Shown here: positions 1 to 7,119 of the stretch, in pieces
Layout: each line of letters opens with the position of its first letter
Numbering within the stretch: position 1 is the stretch's first letter
Assembly (NCBI GenBank): GCA_034211115.1
Contig: JAXHTH010000015.1
Span: forward strand, 1-26,644
Source: JAXHTH01 sp034211115
Lineage (GTDB): Bacteria > Planctomycetota > Phycisphaerae > Phycisphaerales > SM1A02
Direction: 5' to 3'
DNA length: 26,644 nt
Notes under the pieces: model-generated
The model's database searches: none
What the model was told of the DNA's origin: nothing
What the model saw: the letters and a program-made list of their open reading frames with translations, nothing else
Position numbers and translations under genes: made by a program

Positions 1-10
1 GATGCTTCGC

Positions 11-35
11 GCACGGCCGGGACGGCCGTGCCACC
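11..35. repeat. Palindromic intergenic repeat, copy 1
   Basis: Arms gcacggcc (11-18) and ggccgtgc (24-31) are perfectly complementary around the loop gggac, followed by cacc. The copy at 343-367 has the same loop and the same flank. One arm position is exchanged on both sides there, so pairing is kept. This looks like a dispersed, structure-conserving repeat of the REP type (inference). Confidence 0.55.
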
Positions 36-169
36 GCGGGTCCGGATCGCTGCCGCGCTGTGACCTGTCCACGTAGCCGCATTTCACAAGCCGCGGGTTT
101 TCATCCTGCACGAGGCCGATGCCGGGGGGCGTGGATCTTCGCCGGAATTGGACCTGGTCCATTTTGCCG

Positions 170-204
170 CTCGGGCGCCTTCGGGGTTTCCGAAGGAGCC
201 CGAG
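170..204. other. Strong stem-loop, 15-bp arms
   Basis: Arms 170-184 and 190-204 pair over 15 positions with a single mismatch (g177/a197) around the loop ggttt. No T-run follows on either strand, so it is not a standard intrinsic terminator. It could be the terminator of a gene left of the window, an RNA structure, or a decayed repeat. Confidence 0.5.
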
Positions 205-342
205 ACGGTCCGGTGAACCGGGACGGGCGCGCGGAACATGCGGGAGGATGTCGGAGCGGGCGCGATTGACCGTCTCACCGGCCCCCGGCCCCCGGCCCCC
301 GGAACTGACCACCCGCCCCCGCGCCCGAGAGCCCGCCGCGGC

Positions 343-367
343 GCACGGGCGGGACGCCCGCGCCACC
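343..367. repeat. Palindromic intergenic repeat, copy 2
   Basis: Arms gcacgggc (343-350) and gcccgcgc (356-363) flank the same gggac loop as copy 1 at 11-31, again followed by cacc. Relative to copy 1 the sixth/seventh arm base has switched between C and G on both arms. That compensatory change supports a selected hairpin. One arm mismatch is present (a345/c361... pairing otherwise complete). Confidence 0.55.
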
Positions 368-582
368 CCGGGCACGTCGCCGGCGCGTGACAATACGATT
401 CAGTCCGCGCGAATATCGGTCGAAGGAAGAGCCATCGGGCATGTGCCGCCGGCCGACCGCGCCGGTCCGGCCGCGCCTTCTCTGCCGGCTCGGCGCTTCC
501 CGGAGGGCCTTGTCCGGCGTACGATCGCTTGTCTGGGGATCACCTGCCGCGGGGGACGAAACGAGACGGACTGGAGACAGCC

Positions 583-2571
583 ATGCTGGAGCTGAAAAAG
601 GGCGTCGACATCCTCACCGAGGTCGGCGGCATCAGTGCAATTGACCAGGCGTGGACGCTGTTCCGCGACACGATGAAGCCGCAGCAACTCGCCAAGCTCG
701 AGAAGATCGCCAACGAGGAGGCCCTGCTGCGGATCGCCAATGCGATCGCGATGTGCCGGCCGGACGATGTGTTCATCAACACGGGCTCGCCCGCGGACAT
801 GCAGACGGTGCGGCAGATGTCGCTGGACAAGGGCGAGGAAGCCCCGCTGGCCATGCCCGATCACACCATTCACTACGATCTGGCCGCGGAGCAGGGACGG
901 ATCGTCGACCGCACCTATTACATCGTCAACGAAGGCGAGAGCGTGAGCGTGCTCGCCAAGAAGACGGCCCGCGAGGCGGCCCTGGACTATGTCCGCGAGA
1001 ACATGGTCGGGATCATGGAGGGGATGACGATGCTGGTGGGGTTCTTCAGCCGCGGGCCGGCGGGGGCCAAGCTCGCCTTCCCCGCCCTGGAGATCACCTC
1101 CTCCACCTACGTCATGCACTCGGCGGACATCCTCTACCGCCACGTGTATCACGACTTCGACAACCAGGTGGAGCGGTCGGGGCTGATTCTCACCAACGTG
1201 CACAGCGAGGGGCCCAACCGGCCGGAGGACCTGCCCAACGCCCGCGTGTTCATGGATCGAAGCTGGCTGACCACCTACAGCACCTTCTGCACCTACGCCG
1301 GAAACACGCTGCTGCTGAAGAAGGGCAATCACCGGTTCTCGGTCGACCTCGCCACCTATTACGGCAAGGGCGAGGAGCTGAGCGAGCACATGTTCATCAC
1401 GGGCATGAGGGACGAGACCGGGCGCGTGACGTGGTTCGCCGGCGCCGCCCCCAGCGGATGCGGGAAAACGACCACCGCGATGGCGGGGACGGACTTCGTG
1501 GGCGACGACCTGGCCCAGATGTGGATCGCCGAGGACGGCACCTGCCGGGCCATCAATCCCGAGCAGGGGATCTTCGGCATCGTCGCCGACGTCAACCGCG
1601 AGGGCGACCCCTACCTGATGAAGTGCCTGCGCGAGGAAGGCACCGAGGTCATCTGGACCAACGTCCTCATCGATGACAAGGGCGTGCCGCACTGGACGGG
1701 CAACGGCGAGCCGCATCCGGACAAGGGCTTCAACTTCCAGGGCGAGTGGCACAAGGGCAAGACCGACGCGGAGGGCAACGAGATCCCCATCTCCCACCCC
1801 AACGCCCGCTGCACCCTGCGCAACACCGCGATCGAGAACTACAACCCCGCGACGGGCGAATCGCCCGAGGGGGCGACGATCAGGGTCATCACCTATTCAG
1901 GCCGCGACGCGGACACCATGCCCCCCGTGTGGGTGGGACGGAACTCCGATCACGGCGTGGTGATCGGCGCTTCGGTCGTCTCGGCGGCGACGGCGACGGA
2001 GGTCGGCGTCACCGGCGTCAAGCGCCAGCCCTGGGCCAACGCACCCTTCATCCCCGGCGCGCTGGCCGACTACATGCGCTCGCAGTTCGAGTTCTACGGC
2101 AACGAGAAGTTCACGGACGAGGGTCGCCCGATCCTCGCCGGACTGAATTACTTCCTCACCGATGAAGCGCGCGGGGGCACGACGAGCAAACTGCTCGGCG
2201 AGAAGCGCGATGTCAAGGTCTGGCTGAGCTGGCTGGCCGAGCGCGCCCACGACGACGTCGAAGCCATCGAGACGCCCATCGGCTTCATCCCGATGTACGA
2301 AGACCTCAAGCGCCTGTTCAAATCGGTGATCGACAAGGACTACCCGCGCGAGCTGTATGACAAGCAGTTCTCGCTCTACATCGACAACATCCGGAAGCGC
2401 ATCGACCTCCAGCGCGAGGCGTTCGGCAAGGAGGAGAACCTGCCGGAGAAGCTCTTCGAGGTGTACGATGAGTGGAGCCGCGGGCTGGCCGTGCTGAAGG
2501 AGAAGTACGGCCCGATCGTCACGCCCGAGCAGCTCATCGAGGCGGACGAGCTGATCCACGCCGCGCACTGA
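583..2571 (+). CDS. pckG: Phosphoenolpyruvate carboxykinase (GTP)
   Basis: Converts oxaloacetate plus GTP to PEP, CO2 and GDP, the entry step of gluconeogenesis, or runs in reverse anaplerotically. It is a cytosolic enzyme. The 662-residue protein carries the P-loop GAAPSGCGKTT at residues 287-297, with the PSxCGKT form and reactive cysteine of the GTP family (ATP-type enzymes have GxSGTGKT). The metal-binding GDDLAQMW starts at 307, followed by NPEQGIFGIV. An EHMFITGM segment matches the region around the manganese-ligand histidine. It is somewhat longer than the usual ~600-620 residues. The start at 583 is preferred over an in-frame ATG at 529 because tggagac precedes it and the family fold begins soon after. 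Loops near the nucleotide pocket differ from the animal enzyme, so GTP preference is inferred from family membership. A terminator follows directly. Confidence 0.93.
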   Translation: MLELKKGVDILTEVGGISAIDQAWTLFRDTMKPQQLAKLEKIANEEALLRIANAIAMCRPDDVFINTGSPADMQTVRQMSLDKGEEAPLAMPDHTIHYDLAAEQGRIVDRTYYIVNEGESVSVLAKKTAREAALDYVRENMVGIMEGMTMLVGFFSRGPAGAKLAFPALEITSSTYVMHSADILYRHVYHDFDNQVERSGLILTNVHSEGPNRPEDLPNARVFMDRSWLTTYSTFCTYAGNTLLLKKGNHRFSVDLATYYGKGEELSEHMFITGMRDETGRVTWFAGAAPSGCGKTTTAMAGTDFVGDDLAQMWIAEDGTCRAINPEQGIFGIVADVNREGDPYLMKCLREEGTEVIWTNVLIDDKGVPHWTGNGEPHPDKGFNFQGEWHKGKTDAEGNEIPISHPNARCTLRNTAIENYNPATGESPEGATIRVITYSGRDADTMPPVWVGRNSDHGVVIGASVVSAATATEVGVTGVKRQPWANAPFIPGALADYMRSQFEFYGNEKFTDEGRPILAGLNYFLTDEARGGTTSKLLGEKRDVKVWLSWLAERAHDDVEAIETPIGFIPMYEDLKRLFKSVIDKDYPRELYDKQFSLYIDNIRKRIDLQREAFGKEENLPEKLFEVYDEWSRGLAVLKEKYGPIVTPEQLIEADELIHAAH

Positions 2572-2602
2572 CGCGAACGAAGCACGACCCGAGAGCACGC
2601 CC

Positions 2603-2631
2603 CGCCCCCCGACACCGCGCGGGGGCGTTTT
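2603..2631 (+). terminator. Rho-independent terminator after pckG
   Basis: A GC-rich stem (left arm 2603-2611, right arm cgggggcg 2620-2627, one bulged C) is followed by tttt at 2628-2631. It lies 32 bases past the pckG stop. It abuts the stop codon of the convergent lipoprotein gene. Confidence 0.7.
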
Positions 2632-3725
2632 CATTGCCGGTGATGCGCGCGCCAGATCGACTTCAGCTCCTCCCGCGGCGCGAGCCGCGCCTCCGTGGCC
2701 GCGATCATGTCGAATGTCGCCGGGTCGCGGTTCGTGGCGTGATACCACGCCAGCAGTGCCCCGCGCCCCCAGCGGGCGTCGACCAGCGCGATCAGCGCAT
2801 CACCGAAGTGGTACGTCCCGAGCATGTACCGCAGCGTGTCTTCGGATTCGAGCAGGTGATCGGCGCGCATGCCGGCGTAGGCGCGCTTCACGTATTCGCC
2901 CTGGGCGCGCCAGTTGAAGAGCAGAACCTCTTCGAGCGGCCAGGGCTCGTCGTAGCGCGGCCGGCGCCCGCGCATCGGCAGCTCGACGCCCGGGAACAGC
3001 TCCCGCATGGCCAGGTCCGCCACGCCCTCCGCGAGCGGCCGATTCGTGTGCGGCAGCACCGCGTGCGTCAGCTCGTGGGCGAGCACCGGCTCGAGGAAGG
3101 GTGAAGTCAGCAGCCGCGCGGTGATCTCGTGGCGGATCCCGCGCTCCTGCCGATCCCAGAACCAGATCAGCGTCCGGGCCGGCGAAGGCACCCGCTCGCC
3201 CGGCGGCAGAATCTCCACGAAGATCGTCCGGTGATCGGGATCCTCCCACGCCTCGGCATCCGCCCATTCGATCACGCGGTCGAGGATGGTTTCGTACGTC
3301 TTCTTCACGCGTTCGAGCTGTTCCGGTTCGAGGCCGAGATCGCGCCCGTGGAAGCGGAACCGCCTCGACTGAAAGAGAATGTCCGACTCATCGCCGGCGC
3401 GGCGGCGGTCGATGACGGCCAGATAGTCGTGCGCGATGAAGTGACGCGCCGGTTCGTCGAAGCGCACGATCCACTCGTTCTCATCCGCCGCGTCGACGGC
3501 GAGAAGGATCATCTCCGCCTCGTCCAGCCGATCCTGCGCGATGAGGTCGATGGCGCGCTCGAGCTGAGCATCTTCATCATCGACGCCGGCGCGGGGCGGC
3601 GTCGCGCCGCCATCGATCGACGTCGGGGCGCAGGCCCCGAGGCACAGAAGCGCAACGGCGATGAGCGGATCCCGCGCCGCTGACGGAAGGGGGCGTGAGC
3701 GTGGGGATGAACGGCGGCCGGTCAT
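2631..3725 (-). CDS. Lipoprotein with HExxH metallopeptidase-like motif
   Basis: A 364-residue predicted lipoprotein. An arginine-rich start is followed by a hydrophobic stretch (about 20-30) and the lipobox LGAC with acylated Cys32. The C-terminal half carries HELTH at 217-221 and, 12 residues on, the glutamate of AEG (Glu233). This is the layout of a zinc gluzincin of the peptidase MA-like type (HExTH ... EG). A helical, possibly TPR-like segment lies at about 51-80. The substrate is unknown; it would act outside the inner membrane. The start has a good ribosome site (ggagg). The gene follows the YCII-domain gene by 27 bases on the same strand and is probably co-transcribed from its promoter. 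Peptidase activity is inferred from the motif only, and the spacing to Glu233 is on the short side. Confidence 0.72.
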   Translation of the reverse strand: MTGRRSSPRSRPLPSAARDPLIAVALLCLGACAPTSIDGGATPPRAGVDDEDAQLERAIDLIAQDRLDEAEMILLAVDAADENEWIVRFDEPARHFIAHDYLAVIDRRRAGDESDILFQSRRFRFHGRDLGLEPEQLERVKKTYETILDRVIEWADAEAWEDPDHRTIFVEILPPGERVPSPARTLIWFWDRQERGIRHEITARLLTSPFLEPVLAHELTHAVLPHTNRPLAEGVADLAMRELFPGVELPMRGRRPRYDEPWPLEEVLLFNWRAQGEYVKRAYAGMRADHLLESEDTLRYMLGTYHFGDALIALVDARWGRGALLAWYHATNRDPATFDMIAATEARLAPREELKSIWRAHHRQ

Positions 3726-3752
3726 CTCCGATTCCTCCGTGCTCCTCAGTCC

Positions 3753-4061
3753 TCAGGCGCGTTCCTGATGCAGGGCGATGCGGAACGCCTGAAGGCGCGG
3801 CCTGAACACGCCGGCCCGCAGGGCCGGGTCGTCGTGCATGATCGCCTCCGCCGCGCTGCGATCCGCGGCGCGGAGGATGATGATCCCGACGTGCGGCTTC
3901 TCCGTGGTTCGCCCGGCGAGGACGACGATGCCCGCTTCGGTCAGCCGGGCCAGGTACGCGGCGTGCTCTTCGACCGCCTCCGCCTCCGTGTCGGTGGGCT
4001 GGTCCACCATCCCCGCGCGAGTTGGCTCGAGGAAGCAGATGAACTCGTTCCCGTCGGGCAT
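3753..4061 (-). CDS. YCII-related domain protein
   Basis: A small 102-residue cytosolic protein matching the YCII/YciI-like fold (dimeric ferredoxin-like alpha-beta barrel). It has an N-terminal beta strand with FICFLEP, then EEHAAYL with the conserved histidine at 33, the strand VVLAGRT, and a C-terminal half with AEAIMHDDPALRAG and a closing RLQAF. The family often has a His/Asp pair in the pocket and is linked to small-molecule turnover, but the substrate here cannot be told. The start at 4061 is supported by a TACCAT hexamer exactly 6 nt before the ATG and by the absence of a Shine-Dalgarno sequence, suggesting a leaderless message. It is divergent from the threonine aldolase gene and heads the pair with the downstream lipoprotein. 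Confidence 0.8.
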   Translation of the reverse strand: MPDGNEFICFLEPTRAGMVDQPTDTEAEAVEEHAAYLARLTEAGIVVLAGRTTEKPHVGIIILRAADRSAAEAIMHDDPALRAGVFRPRLQAFRIALHQERA

Positions 4062-4067
4062 GGGCGC

Positions 4068-4073
4068 ATGGTA
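4068..4073 (-). promoter_or_regulatory. Leaderless -10 box for YCII gene
   Basis: TACCAT on the minus strand, then gcgccc, then the ATG. The 6-nt gap places the transcription start at the start codon. The same spacing recurs at four other genes in this window. No clear -35 was found. Confidence 0.5.
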
Positions 4074-4226
4074 ACGACATCTGCACATGTCCACACTGGC
4101 GCATGCGCACAGGGCGTGGGGCGGGTCGGCGACGATGGGGGAGATGACGGCTGATGCGCGTTCCGGGGGCGTGCGACGCTGCACGCGGCTCCGCGCCCGG
4201 CTGCCTCCCCTCCGTCGCTTCGTCGC

Positions 4227-4232
4227 TACACT
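4227..4232 (+). promoter_or_regulatory. Leaderless -10 box for threonine aldolase
   Basis: TACACT followed by tccccc and the ATG at 4239. There is no ribosome-binding sequence. The 6-nt gap is identical to that at 7108, 12704, 16524 and 4073 (minus). Confidence 0.5.
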
Positions 4233-4238
4233 TCCCCC

Positions 4239-5300
4239 ATGCGCACCTTCCGCAGCGACAACAACGCCGGCCTGTGCCCCGAGGCGATGGCGGCGCTGAT
4301 CGAGGCCAACGACGGCGTCCATCGCATCGGCTACGGCGACGACGAGCTCACCGCCGCCGCGGTCGACGCCTTCCGCGACCTCTTCGGCCCGGACACGGCG
4401 GTGTTCTTCGTCGCCACGGGGACGGCGGGGAACCTCCTCGCCGCCGCCTCGCTCCTCGAGCCGTGGGAGGAGGTCATCTGCCATCACTTCAGCCACTTCA
4501 ACGAGGATGAATCGACGGGCCCGGAGCGGATCGCCCACTGCCGGGTCGTCACCCTGACCAGCGCCGACGGGTCGAGCAGGATGTCGCCGGACGACCTGCG
4601 CCGCGCCGCCCGCAAGTCGCGCGGCGATGTGCATCAACCCCAGCCCGGGCTCGTCACGTTCACGAACGCCACGGAGATGGGGGAGGTGTACACGCCGGAG
4701 GAGACGCGCGAGCTGTGCACGACCGCGCGCGAGCTGGGCTATCGCGTGCATCTGGACGGGGCGCGCTTCGCCAACGCGGTGGCCGCCCTCGACTGCGATC
4801 CCCGCGAACTGGCCAACGATGCGGGCGTCGACGCCCTGACCTTCGGCGGGACGAAGAACGGCCTGGCCAACTCCGAGGCCGTGCTGTTCTTCCCGCAGGG
4901 CGACGGATCGGCGTACCGGCGCGCGGTGCACGCCTTTCCCTATCATCGCAAGGCCACGGGGCATCTCCTTTCCAAGCACCGGTTCACCAGCGCGCCGCTC
5001 GCGGCGACGCTGCGCGACGGGATCTGGCTGAGGCACGCCGCGCACGCGAACGCGATGGCGGCTCTTCTCGCCGACGGCCTGCGTGAGCTGGGCCTCGAGC
5101 TCGCCGCGCCCGTGCAGGCCAACGAGATCTTCGCGCATTTCCCCGATGCCGTCCACGCGGCGCTGCAGAAGGCGGGGCACGCCTACTACCCCGTCTCCGA
5201 TCCCGCGAAGCGGCTGTACCGGCTGGTGGCGAGCTTCGACACGCAGCCGGAGGACGTGGCGGCCCTGCTCGCCGACGCGAAGGCCGCGATGGGCCGATAA
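4239..5300 (+). CDS. ltaE: Low-specificity L-threonine aldolase
   Basis: A PLP-dependent fold-type I enzyme that splits threonine/allo-threonine into glycine and acetaldehyde; cytosolic, 353 residues, normal length. Visible family marks are the N-terminal RSDNNAGLCPEAM, the GTAGN cofactor-phosphate loop near residue 61, HLDGARFANA (Asp and Arg contacting PLP) near 170, and FGGTKNG with the Schiff-base Lys206. The FGGTKNG form is that of the Pseudomonas-like subgroup rather than the E. coli LtaE form. The start is set by the RSDN motif directly after the Met and by the TACACT-N6-ATG layout. Beta-eliminating relatives such as tryptophanase-like enzymes are possible but less likely. Confidence 0.88.
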   Translation: MRTFRSDNNAGLCPEAMAALIEANDGVHRIGYGDDELTAAAVDAFRDLFGPDTAVFFVATGTAGNLLAAASLLEPWEEVICHHFSHFNEDESTGPERIAHCRVVTLTSADGSSRMSPDDLRRAARKSRGDVHQPQPGLVTFTNATEMGEVYTPEETRELCTTARELGYRVHLDGARFANAVAALDCDPRELANDAGVDALTFGGTKNGLANSEAVLFFPQGDGSAYRRAVHAFPYHRKATGHLLSKHRFTSAPLAATLRDGIWLRHAAHANAMAALLADGLRELGLELAAPVQANEIFAHFPDAVHAALQKAGHAYYPVSDPAKRLYRLVASFDTQPEDVAALLADAKAAMGR

Positions 5301-5496
5301 CACGCGCACCTGACGCCGACGGGTCCGATCCGATCGCGTCGTCGCCCCCGCGGGGCAGCGGCGCCGGGTCGATGAATTGCGCCGCTTTTGCCGTTCGTGA
5401 AGTCAACTCGCCCCCCGGTTGGGCCGATCGAGAGGAGAGAGATCACCGACACCAACGTGCGGGCCGTCATCGGCTTGCCCTGTTGCGAGGACTCGC

Positions 5497-6078
5497 ATGA
5501 ACCTGTTCGAGAAAGATGTTCTGACCACGGGGGAGGTTGCGAAGATCTGCAACGTCGCCTCGCGCACGGTGAGCAAGTGGTTCGACTCGGGGCAGTTGCG
5601 CGGCTATCGCATTCCCGGCTCCAAGGACCGGCGCATTCCCGTCTCGAGTCTGATCCGCTTCATGAAGAGCCACGGGATTCCCCTCGACGGGCTGATGAGC
5701 GGCAACACCCGCGTGCTCATCGTCGACCAGGACGAGGAGGTGGGCGAGAAGCTGAGGGAGATCCTCACCGGCCAGACGAACTACGACGTCCGGGTGGCGG
5801 ACAACGCCTTCCTCGCCGGCGTCGAGTGCGAACGCTTCCGCCCCCACGTGATGCTGCTGGACATTCACCTCGCCGATGCCGGCGGCCAGTCGGTCTGCCG
5901 GACGATCCGCGGCAACGACGACCTTCAGGTCACGAAGATCGTGGCGATGAGCGGCAAGCTCACGGACGGGCAGGTCGCCTCGCTCACACACCAGGGCTTC
6001 GACGGGGCGCTGCGCAAGCCGTTCTCGGTCCGCCAGGTGATCGAGGCGGTCGAGGGCGCCCACGCCGTCGTCTATTGA
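5497..6078 (+). CDS. Excisionase-type HTH fused to response receiver domain
   Basis: A 193-residue protein with two domains in unusual order. The N-terminus (about 8-56) is a MerR/excisionase-like helix-turn-helix: LTTGEVAKICNVASRTVSKW followed by the wing RGYRIPGSKDRRIP. The C-terminus (about 71-188) is a CheY-like receiver with acidic pocket Asp77/Asp79, phospho-acceptor Asp122 (MLLDIHL), Ser152 and Lys174 (RKPF). Most regulators have the receiver first; here the DNA-binding part leads. It is expected to bind DNA in a phosphorylation-dependent way, but no partner kinase lies next to it. The start at 5497 has gagga upstream; an in-frame ATG at 5419 would add 26 residues without domain character. 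A hairpin follows at 6117-6144. Confidence 0.85.
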   Translation: MNLFEKDVLTTGEVAKICNVASRTVSKWFDSGQLRGYRIPGSKDRRIPVSSLIRFMKSHGIPLDGLMSGNTRVLIVDQDEEVGEKLREILTGQTNYDVRVADNAFLAGVECERFRPHVMLLDIHLADAGGQSVCRTIRGNDDLQVTKIVAMSGKLTDGQVASLTHQGFDGALRKPFSVRQVIEAVEGAHAVVY

Positions 6079-6116
6079 ATCGCCCCCGTCCATATATCCG
6101 AATTCATCCACCGCAA

Positions 6117-6144
6117 CAGCCTGCCTCGCCTCCGGGGCAGGCTG
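6117..6144 (+). terminator. Stem-loop after HTH-receiver gene
   Basis: Arms cagcctgcc (6117-6125) and ggcaggctg (6136-6144) pair perfectly over 9 bases, with extra pairs inside the loop. There is no T-run, so termination would be of the U-less kind. It lies 39 bases past the stop codon. Confidence 0.45.
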
Positions 6145-6246
6145 AGTGCCTGTCTGGAAGTGTTCGATTTGCGACGCCTCCCCGCCGCGGTCCGATCGTA
6201 TGATGGACGCGGGCGGCCGACGGCCGCTCGGCGCGGATGATCAGCG

Positions 6247-7077
6247 ATGCCCCAGGGTGAAGGAAAGACCGTGTTCGTGGACCGCGAGGCGAGCCTGCCG
6301 CCCCCGCCGCCCGGCGTGCGCTACGTCCGCGTGCCGCGCGGGAAGCTCGTCATCGCCGACGACGACGTGCGGCAGCGGGTGGATGAGGTCTTTCACTGGC
6401 CGATGATCATCCTCGCCCTGGCGATCCTGCCCCTGTTCCTCATCGAGTTCATTCAGCAGCCGACGGGCTGGCTGCGGTGGGCGGTGGACATCGGCTTCGC
6501 GATCATCTGGCTGGCGTTCCTCGTCGAGTTCGTGATCAAGGTCTCGATCGCCGAATCGCGGTTCCAGTACTGCCGGCGGAACTGGATCGACATCGTCATC
6601 ATTTTTCTGCCCGCCCTGCGCATCTTCCGGATCGCCCGGCTGGCCCGCACGTCGCGGCTGTTCCGGCTCCGCGGCGTGGGGATGAAGTTCGGCCGGCATG
6701 TCTTCACCGTCATCCTCGGCCTGGAAACCACCGAGCGGCTGCTGGAGCGCGTGGGCGTCCGCCTGCATGACGACCGCAAGGACCCGCGGCGGATGACGCG
6801 CTACGAACTGATCGACGAGGTGAAGCAGCGGCGCAAGGAGGTCGACGCCTGGCAGGCCTGGCACGAGGCGCTGCAGGAACACACCGCCGTCGCGGGCGGA
6901 AGGCCGCTGCCTCCGCCTCCCGAGCCCCCTCGGCCGGCCGAGTTCCGCGAGGCGGACGTGATCGCCGAGGCCACCGACGACGGCGCCGGAGAGGCGGCCG
7001 AACCGGACGGGGAGAGCGACCAACTGAGACGGTCCTCCGTCTCCGCGGGGATGGACTCGGCCGCCGACCCCGCCTGA
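6247..7077 (+). CDS. Pore-less voltage-sensor domain protein (putative)
   Basis: A 276-residue membrane protein. Four hydrophobic segments lie at about 51-69, 76-99, 112-121 and 121-141 and match S1-S4 of voltage-gated channels. S2 ends with Glu94 and Lys98, S3 has Asp115, and S4 has arginine at every third position (125, 128, 131, 134, 137, 140). After S4 there is no S5, pore loop or S6: the rest is charged helix (about 145-215) and a proline/acid-rich tail. The protein therefore resembles the sensor-only layout of Hv1 proton channels or voltage-sensing phosphatases rather than a full ion channel. The N-terminus is proline-rich (about 17-22). The start is the ATG at 6247, with no good ribosome site. 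A TATGAT at 6199-6204 could be its -10. Whether it moves ions or acts as a sensor is unknown. Confidence 0.72.
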   Translation: MPQGEGKTVFVDREASLPPPPPGVRYVRVPRGKLVIADDDVRQRVDEVFHWPMIILALAILPLFLIEFIQQPTGWLRWAVDIGFAIIWLAFLVEFVIKVSIAESRFQYCRRNWIDIVIIFLPALRIFRIARLARTSRLFRLRGVGMKFGRHVFTVILGLETTERLLERVGVRLHDDRKDPRRMTRYELIDEVKQRRKEVDAWQAWHEALQEHTAVAGGRPLPPPPEPPRPAEFREADVIAEATDDGAGEAAEPDGESDQLRRSSVSAGMDSAADPA

Positions 7078-7107
7078 GATCCGCGCCGCGGCCGCCGGCC
7101 AGCTCTC

Positions 7108-7113
7108 TACAAT
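7108..7113 (+). promoter_or_regulatory. Leaderless -10 box for nadE
   Basis: TACAAT, then cccccg, then the nadE ATG at 7120. No Shine-Dalgarno sequence is present. It is the closest of the five such hexamers to the TATAAT consensus. Confidence 0.55.
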
Positions 7114-7119
7114 CCCCCG

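Larger units (their letters stand above)
1..582. other. Non-coding region upstream of pckG
   Basis: About 580 bases with no convincing gene. The short open frames here are arginine/proline-rich GC artefacts with no recognisable domain. The stretch holds three hairpin-forming sequences (11-31, 170-204, 343-363) and three tandem copies of ggccccc at 280-300. A TACGAT hexamer at 394-399 could be a -10 box for pckG with a leader of roughly 175 nt, but no -35 partner is clear. Confidence 0.6.

Noticed and set aside
371..384. Sigma-54 promoter (GG-N10-GC) before pckG
   Set aside because: The -12 half reads cggc rather than ttgc; such matches are common in GC-rich DNA.
400..1797. Long minus-strand open frame opposite pckG
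   Set aside because: It is an antisense shadow of the high-GC pckG codons, His/Val/Arg/Gly-rich with no domain.
5301..5496. tRNA or small RNA between ltaE and the HTH-receiver gene
   Set aside because: No cloverleaf or conserved loop could be drawn; only GC-rich partial hairpins are present.
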